Shown here: in pieces, positions 5,370 through 11,458 of the stretch
How positions within the stretch are numbered: the stretch's first letter is position 1
How the letters are laid out: each line of letters opens with the position of its first letter
NCBI GenBank assembly: GCA_001797935.1
Contig: MGQT01000086.1
Span: forward strand, 1 to 11,458
Direction: 5' to 3'
Source of the DNA: Deltaproteobacteria bacterium RBG_16_54_18
GTDB taxonomy: Bacteria; Desulfobacterota; B13-G15; RBG-16-54-18
DNA length: 11,458 nucleotides
Notes under the pieces: model-generated
Told to the model about the DNA's origin: nothing
Databases searched by the model: none
What the model saw: only the letters and a program-made list of their open reading frames with translations
Translations under genes and position numbers: made by a program

Positions 5370-7717
5370 TGGAAGAAGAAGACAAGCTCCAAGTCGAAGA
5401 ACGACGGATCAAGCCGACGGTCATCCGCAGGCGTAAGCGGATGACAGAGATGGAATCTGCTGCCGAGGAACAGTTGGCGGCAGAAGACCAGGCGGAGGCC
5501 GCGGTAGAATCAGTTGTGGAAGTGGTTTCACCGCCGCAGGAACCAACACCGAAGACCCCGCAGAAAGAACCCCGTATCGTTAAGATCCCGAAGGGCCGGA
5601 CGAAAGCGGCGCGTGTTGTGGGAAGAGTCGATCTGCAGGCGCCTCCGGTGCCAGTGCCCCCTGAAAAAATTGCTCCCCCCCGGGGAGAACGCCCCCAAGC
5701 AGTTGTAGAGAAGATACCGGTAGTAGAAGAGCCACCGGCCGAGAAGGGGAAAAAAGAACGCAAGGGCAAACGGATACAGGAAGAACCGGAGCCGAAGGCC
5801 CGCAAGCGCTTCCGGAAACGGCGGGAGGTCATAACCATTTCCGGTCAAGAGCTTGAAGAGGTGGTGCCCGTCGCGCGCAGGGGGGAACGAGTCTTTACCT
5901 TTCCAAGATACACGAAGAAAAAGGTCATTACGCGACCGCGCCTCAAGACCCAGATAACAACACCTAAGGCCATCAAGAAGGTCATCAAGATCAGCGAGGT
6001 AATCTCGGTGGGAGAGTTGGCCCGGCGGATGGGGACGAAGGTGGGGGAAGTAGGGAGGAAATTGTTCGATCTCGGGGTAACGGCCACCGTCAACCAGACG
6101 ATCGATGTGGATACTGCCGCCCTGGTGGCGAGTGAGTTCGGTTACGAGGTAGAGAACGTTGCCATCGATGTAGACAAACTCCTGCAGCGGGTCGAGGATA
6201 CCCCGGATACCCTTATACCCCGTCCACCGGTCGTCACGATCATGGGGCATGTGGACCACGGGAAGACCATGCTGCTCGATGCCGTCAGAAAGTCCCGCCT
6301 GGTCGACGAAGAGGCCGGCGGCATCACGCAACATATCGGGGCCTATAAAGTGGAACTCGACAAGGGGACGATCGTCTTTATCGATACCCCCGGCCACGAG
6401 GCCTTTACCGCGATGCGGGCGCGGGGGGCCCAGGTGACGGATATCGTCGTGTTGGTCGTGGCAGCCGATGACGGGGTCATGCCGCAGACCGTCGAGGCCG
6501 TCGATCACGCCAAGGCCGCCGAGGTCCCTCTGATCGTCGCCATCAACAAGATAGATAAGCCGGAGGCAGATCCGGAAAAGGTCAAGCGGGACCTGACCGA
6601 ACTGGGTTTGGTCCCCGAGGAATGGGGGGGGCATACCCTGTACGCGCAGGTATCGGCAAAGAAGCGCACGGGGATCGAGGGGCTCTTGGAGTTGGTCCTC
6701 CTGCAGGCGGAGATGCTCGATCTCAAAGAGAACCCCCATAAGCCTGCGAGGGGGGTCCTGGTGGAGGCCTGGTTGGATCGCGGACGCGGCCCCGTGGGGA
6801 CGGTCTTGATTCAAGAAGGAACCCTCACGACCGGCGAAGTCTTTGTCTCCGGGGGTACCTATGGCCGGGTAAAGGCGATGCTGGATGAGTGGGGAAAACA
6901 GGTACCTGCGGCAGGGCCGGCCACGCCGGTCGAGGTAATCGGATTTACCGATATACCCAATGCCGGGGATGATTTTATCTGCGTGGAGAGCGAGAAGGTG
7001 GCGAAGGACATCAGCCTCTTTCGCCAGAAACAATTGCGGGGAGAGGTGGAGACCAAATCAGAGCGGTTATCCCTCGAGGATCTCTACGAGCGTATCCAGC
7101 AGGGGGCGACCAAGGAATTACGGCTCATCCTCAAGGGAGACACCCAAGGCTCCATCCAAGCCATTCATGAGGCCCTGGGGCGGTTAAGCACCGACGAGGT
7201 CAAGATCGTGATCATCCATGAGGGAGTCGGCGGTATCTCAGAGACGGATGTAAACCTGGCAGCCGCTTCCGATGCCATCATCGTCGGATTCAGCGTCGCT
7301 CCGCTCGGCAAGGCACGGAAGGTAGCGGAGCAAGAGCAGGTGGATATCAGGGTGTACGACATCATCTACGAGGTTATTGAGGACGTGGAAAGGGCCCTCA
7401 AGGGGCTCCTCGGTCCGATTAAGAAAGAAGTCGTCCTCGGCAAGGCCGAGGTGCGCAATGTCTTTAGTGTATCCAAGATCGGGGTGATAGCCGGCAGTTA
7501 TGTGGTGGAGGGTAAATTGGCCAGAGGAGCGGAGGTACGTCTCTTCAGAAACGGCGATCTGGTGCATGAAGGCAACGTTACCTCGTTGAAGCGTTTTAAG
7601 GACGATGCTAAAGAGGTGCAGGCGGGTTACGAATGCGGCGTCGGGGTCGAGGGGTACGACACCTGGGAGGTCGGCGATACCATTGAGGCCTTTACTTACG
7701 AAGAGGTGACACGGTAG
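5369..7717 (+). CDS. infB: Translation initiation factor IF-2
   Basis: IF-2 is the GTPase that delivers initiator fMet-tRNA to the 30S subunit and promotes subunit joining. The 782-aa product starts with a charged, low-complexity region (about residues 1-200, rich in Lys, Arg, Glu and Pro, beginning EEEDKLQVEERRIKPTVIRR). The IF2_N domain follows (about 200-255, KVIKISEVISVGELARRMG). The GTPase domain has all motifs: GHVDHGKT (293-300), GGITQHIGAY, DTPGH (339-343), NKID (393-396) and SAK (429-431). Domains II, III and the C-terminal fMet-tRNA-binding domain follow (GDTQGSIQAIHEAL, then EVRNVFSVSKIGVIAGSYV). It is shorter than E. coli IF-2 (890 aa) because of its N-terminus. I chose ATG 5369, which overlaps the rnpM stop as TGATG. 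A TTG three bases earlier is less likely. Confidence 0.98.
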   Translation: MEEEDKLQVEERRIKPTVIRRRKRMTEMESAAEEQLAAEDQAEAAVESVVEVVSPPQEPTPKTPQKEPRIVKIPKGRTKAARVVGRVDLQAPPVPVPPEKIAPPRGERPQAVVEKIPVVEEPPAEKGKKERKGKRIQEEPEPKARKRFRKRREVITISGQELEEVVPVARRGERVFTFPRYTKKKVITRPRLKTQITTPKAIKKVIKISEVISVGELARRMGTKVGEVGRKLFDLGVTATVNQTIDVDTAALVASEFGYEVENVAIDVDKLLQRVEDTPDTLIPRPPVVTIMGHVDHGKTMLLDAVRKSRLVDEEAGGITQHIGAYKVELDKGTIVFIDTPGHEAFTAMRARGAQVTDIVVLVVAADDGVMPQTVEAVDHAKAAEVPLIVAINKIDKPEADPEKVKRDLTELGLVPEEWGGHTLYAQVSAKKRTGIEGLLELVLLQAEMLDLKENPHKPARGVLVEAWLDRGRGPVGTVLIQEGTLTTGEVFVSGGTYGRVKAMLDEWGKQVPAAGPATPVEVIGFTDIPNAGDDFICVESEKVAKDISLFRQKQLRGEVETKSERLSLEDLYERIQQGATKELRLILKGDTQGSIQAIHEALGRLSTDEVKIVIIHEGVGGISETDVNLAAASDAIIVGFSVAPLGKARKVAEQEQVDIRVYDIIYEVIEDVERALKGLLGPIKKEVVLGKAEVRNVFSVSKIGVIAGSYVVEGKLARGAEVRLFRNGDLVHEGNVTSLKRFKDDAKEVQAGYECGVGVEGYDTWEVGDTIEAFTYEEVTR

Positions 7718-7730
7718 GTGGAGTAACGCG

Positions 7731-8033
7731 GTGGTGGTTGGGGTATGTCATCTTGATCTTGTTCTCGCCGAGGGATCATCACTCAAGGCGAAACGACAGG
7801 TAATCAAGAGCCTCGTGACACGGGTACGGGGAAAGTTCAATTGTTCCATCGCCGAAGTGGGAGCACAGGATCTCTGGCAGCGCGCACGCATAGGGATTTG
7901 CCTGGTGGGGTCGGACCAACGATTCATCAATGCCTCCCTCGATACGGTGCTTAATTACATAGAACGGCTGGGCCTGTTCGAGGTGGTGGGCACGGAGATA
8001 GAATTTTTGCACTTTAATTATGGTGAGGTTTAA
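7731..8033 (+). CDS. ylxP: YlxP-like DUF503 protein
   Basis: This 100-aa protein belongs to the DUF503 (PF04456) family, recognisable from VVGVCHLDLVLAEGSSLKAKRQVIKSL at the N-terminus and the centre FNCSIAEVGAQDLWQRARIGI. Family members are small alpha/beta proteins of unproven function, usually encoded between infB and rbfA in Firmicutes and Deltaproteobacteria, as here. The position suggests a link to 30S assembly or translation. The GTG start at 7731 is preceded seven bases earlier by GGTGGAG, whose first bases overlap the infB stop codon (TAG 7715-7717). The end overlaps the rbfA start by 14 bases. The length is typical for the family (about 90-100 aa). Confidence 0.9.
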   Translation: MVVGVCHLDLVLAEGSSLKAKRQVIKSLVTRVRGKFNCSIAEVGAQDLWQRARIGICLVGSDQRFINASLDTVLNYIERLGLFEVVGTEIEFLHFNYGEV

Positions 8034-8379
8034 AAGGTCAGAAAAGGTAGGCGACCAAATCAGGGAAGAGATTTCGCAAATCCTGCTCGTGGAACTTAAG
8101 GATCCGCGGATAGGGTTTGTCACCATTACCAAAGTTGCCGTCTCTGATGACCTCCGTACGGCCACGGTCTACTACAGTGTCTTTGGCGGAGCGCAGGAGA
8201 AGGATGAGTCGTTCCAGGGTTTGGTGAGCGCCACAGGGTATATCAAGCGGGAGCTCGGCAAGAGGATGCGGCTCAAATATATGCCGACGATCACCTTTCG
8301 GTTTGACGACTCCCTGGAACACGGGGAGCATATCGAAGAGCTCTTGCGCGGTGTCAAGGGCAGCGACGAAGGCGCATAA
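8020..8379 (+). CDS. rbfA: Ribosome-binding factor A
   Basis: RbfA is a KH-fold 30S maturation factor acting late in 16S rRNA processing. The 119-aa product has the family pattern: SEKVGDQIREEISQILL at the N-terminus, DPRIGFVTITKVAVSDDLRTA at residues 28-48, VYYSVFG, and the closing LRLKYMPTITFRFDDSLEHGEHIEELL type segment. The length is slightly below E. coli RbfA (133 aa). The ATG at 8020 lies inside ylxP, giving a 14-base overlap in another frame. No clear ribosome binding site precedes it, so translation probably depends on ribosomes finishing ylxP. A GTG at 8023 is the only close alternative. TruB follows after 18 bases, without the DHH phosphoesterase (nrnA) gene that often lies here in related operons. 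Confidence 0.95.
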   Translation: MVRFKRSEKVGDQIREEISQILLVELKDPRIGFVTITKVAVSDDLRTATVYYSVFGGAQEKDESFQGLVSATGYIKRELGKRMRLKYMPTITFRFDDSLEHGEHIEELLRGVKGSDEGA

Positions 8380-8397
8380 CAGGGGGTCTTCACCGGG

Positions 8398-9342
8398 GTG
8401 AATGGAATTTTCGTCGTCGATAAACCGGCTGGGATCTCGTCGTACGACGTGGTGCGCAGGCTCAAGCGGGTGCTGCCGGGGATAAAGATCGGTTATCTGG
8501 GGACTCTAGATCCGCTCGCCACGGGGGTGCTTCCCATAATGTTAGGAGAGGGGACCAAGCTCGCCCCCTTTTTAGAGGACGGGCAAAAGGTGTACGAGGC
8601 GTTTATTTGCCTCGGGGTGACCACGGATACCCAGGATCGAGAAGGGCAAATCTTGCACGCGGTAGATCCGGGGGGGTATGATCTTACTCCCCGGAAGATA
8701 GAAGATGTCCTCGGGCGGTTTCGGGGGCGGATCATGCAGCTCCCCCCCATGTACTCTGCGCACAAACAGCGTGGCGAGCCCCTGTACAAGCTGGCACGCA
8801 GGGGAGAAGAGGTGGAGCGGGCCCTGCAGGAGGTGGAGATATCGGTGCTCGAGCTTACGGGGATCGCCTTGCCCGCGCTTGAGCTCCACGTCGAGTGCTC
8901 CAAGGGGACGTACATACGCACGCTGGCCCACGATATCGGTCAGTGTTTGGGATGCGGTGCCCACCTGGCCGCGCTGCGGCGGACACGGAGCGGTAACTTT
9001 TGCCTTGCTGACGCCATGACGTTGGATACGGTCGAAGAGGGGCTTACCTCAGACTCGATAATCCCCCTTTCGCAGGCCGTGAGCTTTTTGCCCGCCATCG
9101 AGGTGGACGAGGCGCAGGCCCTGCATATCACCAACGGGCAAGGCATCTCATTGCCCGGCGGCGATCGGCAGGCGGAGGCCGGGCAGACAGTGCGCGTAGT
9201 AGCAGGAAATGGGGGGGCGCTCATTGCGGTGGGGGAGATCGAGCGGGACGGCCAAGACCTCGTGATCAAGCCGCTCAGGGTCTTTCACGATGTGCTGTTT
9301 ACAAAAAACCCCCCGTATGGTACAAAAAAAGACTATGCCTAG
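8398..9342 (+). CDS. truB: tRNA pseudouridine(55) synthase TruB
   Basis: TruB converts uridine 55 in the T-loop of tRNAs to pseudouridine and also acts as a tRNA chaperone. The protein has 314 aa, the same length as E. coli TruB. Visible motifs are NGIFVVDKPAGISSYDVVRR at the N-terminus, the catalytic loop GYLGTLDPLATGVLPIMLGE with the nucleophilic aspartate at D38, LPPMYSAHKQRGEPLYKLARRG, and GTYIRTLAHDIG. A C-terminal PUA-like region follows (LPAIEVDEAQALHITNGQG). Unusually, the histidine that normally precedes the loop (G-H-T-G-T-L-D in most TruB proteins, His43 in E. coli) is tyrosine here (Y33). The start is GTG 8398, with AGGGGG at 8381-8386, 11 bases upstream. It lies 18 bases after rbfA in the same operon. 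Confidence 0.96.
   Translation: MNGIFVVDKPAGISSYDVVRRLKRVLPGIKIGYLGTLDPLATGVLPIMLGEGTKLAPFLEDGQKVYEAFICLGVTTDTQDREGQILHAVDPGGYDLTPRKIEDVLGRFRGRIMQLPPMYSAHKQRGEPLYKLARRGEEVERALQEVEISVLELTGIALPALELHVECSKGTYIRTLAHDIGQCLGCGAHLAALRRTRSGNFCLADAMTLDTVEEGLTSDSIIPLSQAVSFLPAIEVDEAQALHITNGQGISLPGGDRQAEAGQTVRVVAGNGGALIAVGEIERDGQDLVIKPLRVFHDVLFTKNPPYGTKKDYA
9298..9326 (+). promoter_or_regulatory. Candidate internal promoter for rpsO-pnp
   Basis: TTTACA (9298-9303, five of six matches to TTGACA) and TACAAA (9321-9326, four of six matches to TATAAT) are 17 bases apart inside the 3' end of truB. A start near 9333 would give a leader of roughly 80 bases before rpsO. In E. coli rpsO also has its own promoter after truB. 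Confidence 0.35.
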
Positions 9343-9411
9343 CGATGCTCGACATAACGTATGGCAGTATGAAACAAAGATTATTTTCTCGGTCACAAAG
9401 GAGGAAGATCG

Positions 9412-9681
9412 ATGGTTTTAGCGGTTGAAAAGAAGAAAGAGATCGTGGAGCAGTTCAAGATACACGCGAAAGATACCGGTTCATCGGAGGTACAGATAGC
9501 ACTGCTCACGGAACGTATTAATTATCTGACGGAACACTTTAAAACACACAAAACGGATCATCATTCCCGGCAGGGGCTCCTGCGGCTGGTTAGTCTGCGG
9601 CGATCGCTCCTCGATTATCTCAAACGCAACGATACGGAGCGCTACCGAACGGTGATTGAACGGCTGGGAATTAGGAAGTAG
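9412..9681 (+). CDS. rpsO: 30S ribosomal protein S15
   Basis: S15 binds the central domain of 16S rRNA early in 30S assembly and contributes to an intersubunit bridge. The 89-aa length is standard. The family sequence is plain: DTGSSEVQIALLTERINYLT, the HKTDHHSRQGLLRLVSLRR loop-helix that contacts rRNA, and LDYLKRND...YRTVIERLGIRK at the end. The start is strongly supported by AAAGGAGG at 9397-9404, seven bases before the ATG, the best ribosome binding site in the window and fitting a highly expressed gene. In E. coli S15 represses its own translation through a leader pseudoknot. The 69-base truB-rpsO gap here shows only short pairings, such as CATA/TATG at 9353-9363 with loop ACG, so I cannot support an operator. 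The pnp gene follows after 25 bases. Confidence 0.98.
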   Translation: MVLAVEKKKEIVEQFKIHAKDTGSSEVQIALLTERINYLTEHFKTHKTDHHSRQGLLRLVSLRRSLLDYLKRNDTERYRTVIERLGIRK

Positions 9682-9706
9682 TACCGGATTTTTGAGAGGA
9701 GATAGC

Positions 9707-11458
9707 ATGTATACGAAGCTTGAACAAGAATGGGCGGGGCGGACCCTCGTCATCGAGGTGGAGAGGGTTGCGAAACAGGCAGATGGTGCTGTCCTCGTTC
9801 ATTATGGGGAGACCGTTGTCCTGGTAACGGCGGTAACGGAGCGTGAGGAGAAAAGAGACAAGGACTTCTTTCCGCTCACGGTAAACTATATGGAGATGAC
9901 GTATGCGGCAGGGCGCATCCCCGGGGGCTTCTTTAAGCGCGAGGGGCGTCCGACGGAAAGAGAAGTCCTTTCCTCCCGTCTGATCGACCGGGGGATCAGG
10001 CCGCTGTTCCCCAAGGGGTTCCGCAACGAGACCCAGGTGATTGCCACGGTTCTTTCCGTGGACCGGCAGAGTGATCCCGCCATCCTGGGGATCATCGGGG
10101 CATCGGCCGCCCTGCAGATATCGGCCATTCCCTTTGACGGCCCCCTGGCCGGGGTCAAGGTAGGGAGGGTTGACGGAAATTTCGTCTTCAACCCCACGAC
10201 GGAAGATTTGACACGGAGCGATCTCGAACTCGTCATTGCGGGGAACCGCGAGGGGGTGATGATGGTTGAAGGGGGCGGACAGGTCGTCGATGAAGCGGCC
10301 GTCCTCGAAGCGATCTTCGCCGGGTATGAGGCCATCAAACCGATCCTCGCCATGCAGGAGGAGTTAAAAAAGCGCTGCGGTAAGGAAAAGAGGGCCCATA
10401 CACCCCTGCAGACAGGCGGCACGCTGTGGGACGAGGTCAAGGACCATGTCAAGCCGCTGCTCAGCAGCGCCTTTCAGATCGCGCACAAGATTGAACGCCG
10501 GGACAGGATTGCAGAAGTTTTTCAAGAGGCGATGGAACGGTTCGGCGGTCAAGAGGGGGAATTCGCCGGCGAGGTGCGGAGGTCCTGTGAGTACGCCGAG
10601 CGGGAGATCATCCGCTCTTCCATTTTTCAAGAACAGAAACGTTTTGACGGCAGGGGGCCTGCGGACATCAGGCCGATCAGCAGTGAGGTAGGCCTGCTGC
10701 CGCGCACCCACGGTTCGGCGCTCTTCACCCGGGGAGAAACACAGGTCATAGCGGTGACGACCTTCGGGACGTCAGAAGATGAAAAAAAGGTGGAATCCCT
10801 CCTCGTGGGTGACATGTATAAGACCTTTATGCTCCACTATAATTTTCCTCCCTTCAGCGTCGGTGAGGTCTCTTTTCTCCGGGCGCCGAGCAGGCGCGAG
10901 GTGGGGCACGGTTTCCTGGCGGAGCGGGCACTGTTGCCCATTCTGCCTTCGGCCGAGGAGTTTCCCTATACGATTCGGGTGGTCTCGGAGGTGTTGGAGT
11001 CCAACGGTTCCTCCTCCATGGCCACCGTCTGCGGGAGCTGTCTCTCCCTGATGGATGCCGGGGTGCCCCTCAAGGCGTCCGTGGCCGGCATCGCCATGGG
11101 GCTCATGAAGCAAGACACCCAGGTCGCCATTCTGACCGATATTGCAGGGGATGAAGATCATCACGGCGATATGGACTTTAAGGTGGCGGGAACGGCACAG
11201 GGGATCACGGCCCTGCAGATGGATGTAAAGGTACCCGGCCTTAGTAAGGAAATCATGGGGCAGGCCCTCCACCAGGCCCGCCAGGCCCGGCTCAAGGTCC
11301 TTGACGCCATGCACCAAACCCTGGAGAGGCCGCGCGCGGAACTCTCCCAACACGCCCCCCGTATCATAACCATCCAGATAAACCCCGACCGGATCAGGGA
11401 CGTCGTCGGCCCCCTGGGGAAGAACATCCGTTCCATCATCGAGCGGACCGGGTGCAAA
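9707..11458 (+). CDS. pnp: Polyribonucleotide nucleotidyltransferase (PNPase), 3' end beyond window
   Basis: PNPase degrades RNA phosphorolytically from the 3' end and is a degradosome component in many bacteria. The window holds 584 codons without a stop, out of about 700 expected (711 in E. coli). The first RNase PH domain includes GGFFKREGRPTEREVLSSRL and DRGIRPLFPKGF. A helical linker follows, then the catalytic second RNase PH domain with SNGSSSMATVCGSCLSLMDAG and GDEDHHGDMDFKVAGTAQG. Its D482 and D488 match the metal-binding Asp486 and Asp492 of E. coli. A KH domain begins near residue 553, with its GXXG loop reading GPLG (568-571). The rest of KH and the S1 domain lie outside. AGGAG at 9697-9701, five bases before the ATG, supports the start. 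The 25-base gap after rpsO has no terminator and no long hairpin. Confidence 0.97.
   Translation, partial: MYTKLEQEWAGRTLVIEVERVAKQADGAVLVHYGETVVLVTAVTEREEKRDKDFFPLTVNYMEMTYAAGRIPGGFFKREGRPTEREVLSSRLIDRGIRPLFPKGFRNETQVIATVLSVDRQSDPAILGIIGASAALQISAIPFDGPLAGVKVGRVDGNFVFNPTTEDLTRSDLELVIAGNREGVMMVEGGGQVVDEAAVLEAIFAGYEAIKPILAMQEELKKRCGKEKRAHTPLQTGGTLWDEVKDHVKPLLSSAFQIAHKIERRDRIAEVFQEAMERFGGQEGEFAGEVRRSCEYAEREIIRSSIFQEQKRFDGRGPADIRPISSEVGLLPRTHGSALFTRGETQVIAVTTFGTSEDEKKVESLLVGDMYKTFMLHYNFPPFSVGEVSFLRAPSRREVGHGFLAERALLPILPSAEEFPYTIRVVSEVLESNGSSSMATVCGSCLSLMDAGVPLKASVAGIAMGLMKQDTQVAILTDIAGDEDHHGDMDFKVAGTAQGITALQMDVKVPGLSKEIMGQALHQARQARLKVLDAMHQTLERPRAELSQHAPRIITIQINPDRIRDVVGPLGKNIRSIIERTGCK

Noticed and set aside
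5528..7033. A 501-codon open frame antisense to infB
   Set aside because: It lies wholly opposite IF-2, whose GTPase motifs are intact. Long antisense frames are expected from GC-biased third positions, and its translation has no recognisable motif.
9343..9411. S15 autoregulatory operator in the rpsO leader
   Set aside because: Only short 3-4 bp pairings are visible. No pseudoknot or three-way junction can be supported by eye.
10772..11353. A 193-codon open frame antisense to pnp, with others at 9886-10452 and 10364-10711
   Set aside because: The + strand encodes continuous PNPase with conserved catalytic residues; these are shadows.

Overview
The window is mostly a conserved translation and RNA-metabolism operon on the + strand, preceded by about 3 kb of less conserved DNA. 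From about 3.1 kb to the right edge the order is rimP, nusA, rnpM (ylxR), infB, ylxP (DUF503), rbfA, truB, rpsO, pnp. The pnp gene runs off the right edge. Base composition is moderately GC-rich, with AT-rich intergenic pockets. The gene order, the DUF503 gene between infB and rbfA, the lysine/arginine/glutamate-rich IF-2 N-terminus, and the small double-CxxC protein upstream suggest a deltaproteobacterial (Desulfobacterota, perhaps Syntrophia-like) genome. That placement is inferred from gene-family resemblance; there is no rRNA or other decisive marker here.

Left part (1-3013): a radical SAM enzyme of unknown substrate (321-1379, +) is followed by a weak terminator. A 369-base intergenic stretch then carries a two-copy tandem repeat of about 50 bp and several short palindromes. 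Two membrane-protein genes lie on the minus strand: a YvlD-type four-helix protein (1749-2201) and a small exported or membrane protein (2330-2623). They diverge from a 66-residue double-CxxC protein (2813-3013, +) across an AT-rich region with promoter-like hexamers.

Operon leader (3014-3128): this contains a candidate promoter, an imperfect 22-base direct repeat and a strong intrinsic terminator that ends only 16 bases before the rimP start. It either terminates the small upstream gene or acts as a leader attenuator of the operon that encodes NusA.

Operon (3129-11458): the genes are tightly packed, with overlaps at nusA/rnpM, rnpM/infB and ylxP/rbfA, which suggests translational coupling. 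Products cover 30S maturation (RimP, RbfA), transcription elongation and termination (NusA), RNase P modulation (RnpM), initiation (IF-2), tRNA pseudouridylation (TruB), a small-subunit protein (S15) and RNA decay (PNPase). A second promoter candidate for rpsO-pnp lies in the 3' end of truB.

I see no convincing new defence, mobile or biosynthetic system. The observations most worth checking are the rimP leader terminator, the tandem repeat at 1551-1650, the His-to-Tyr change next to the TruB catalytic loop, and the two uncharacterised small proteins.
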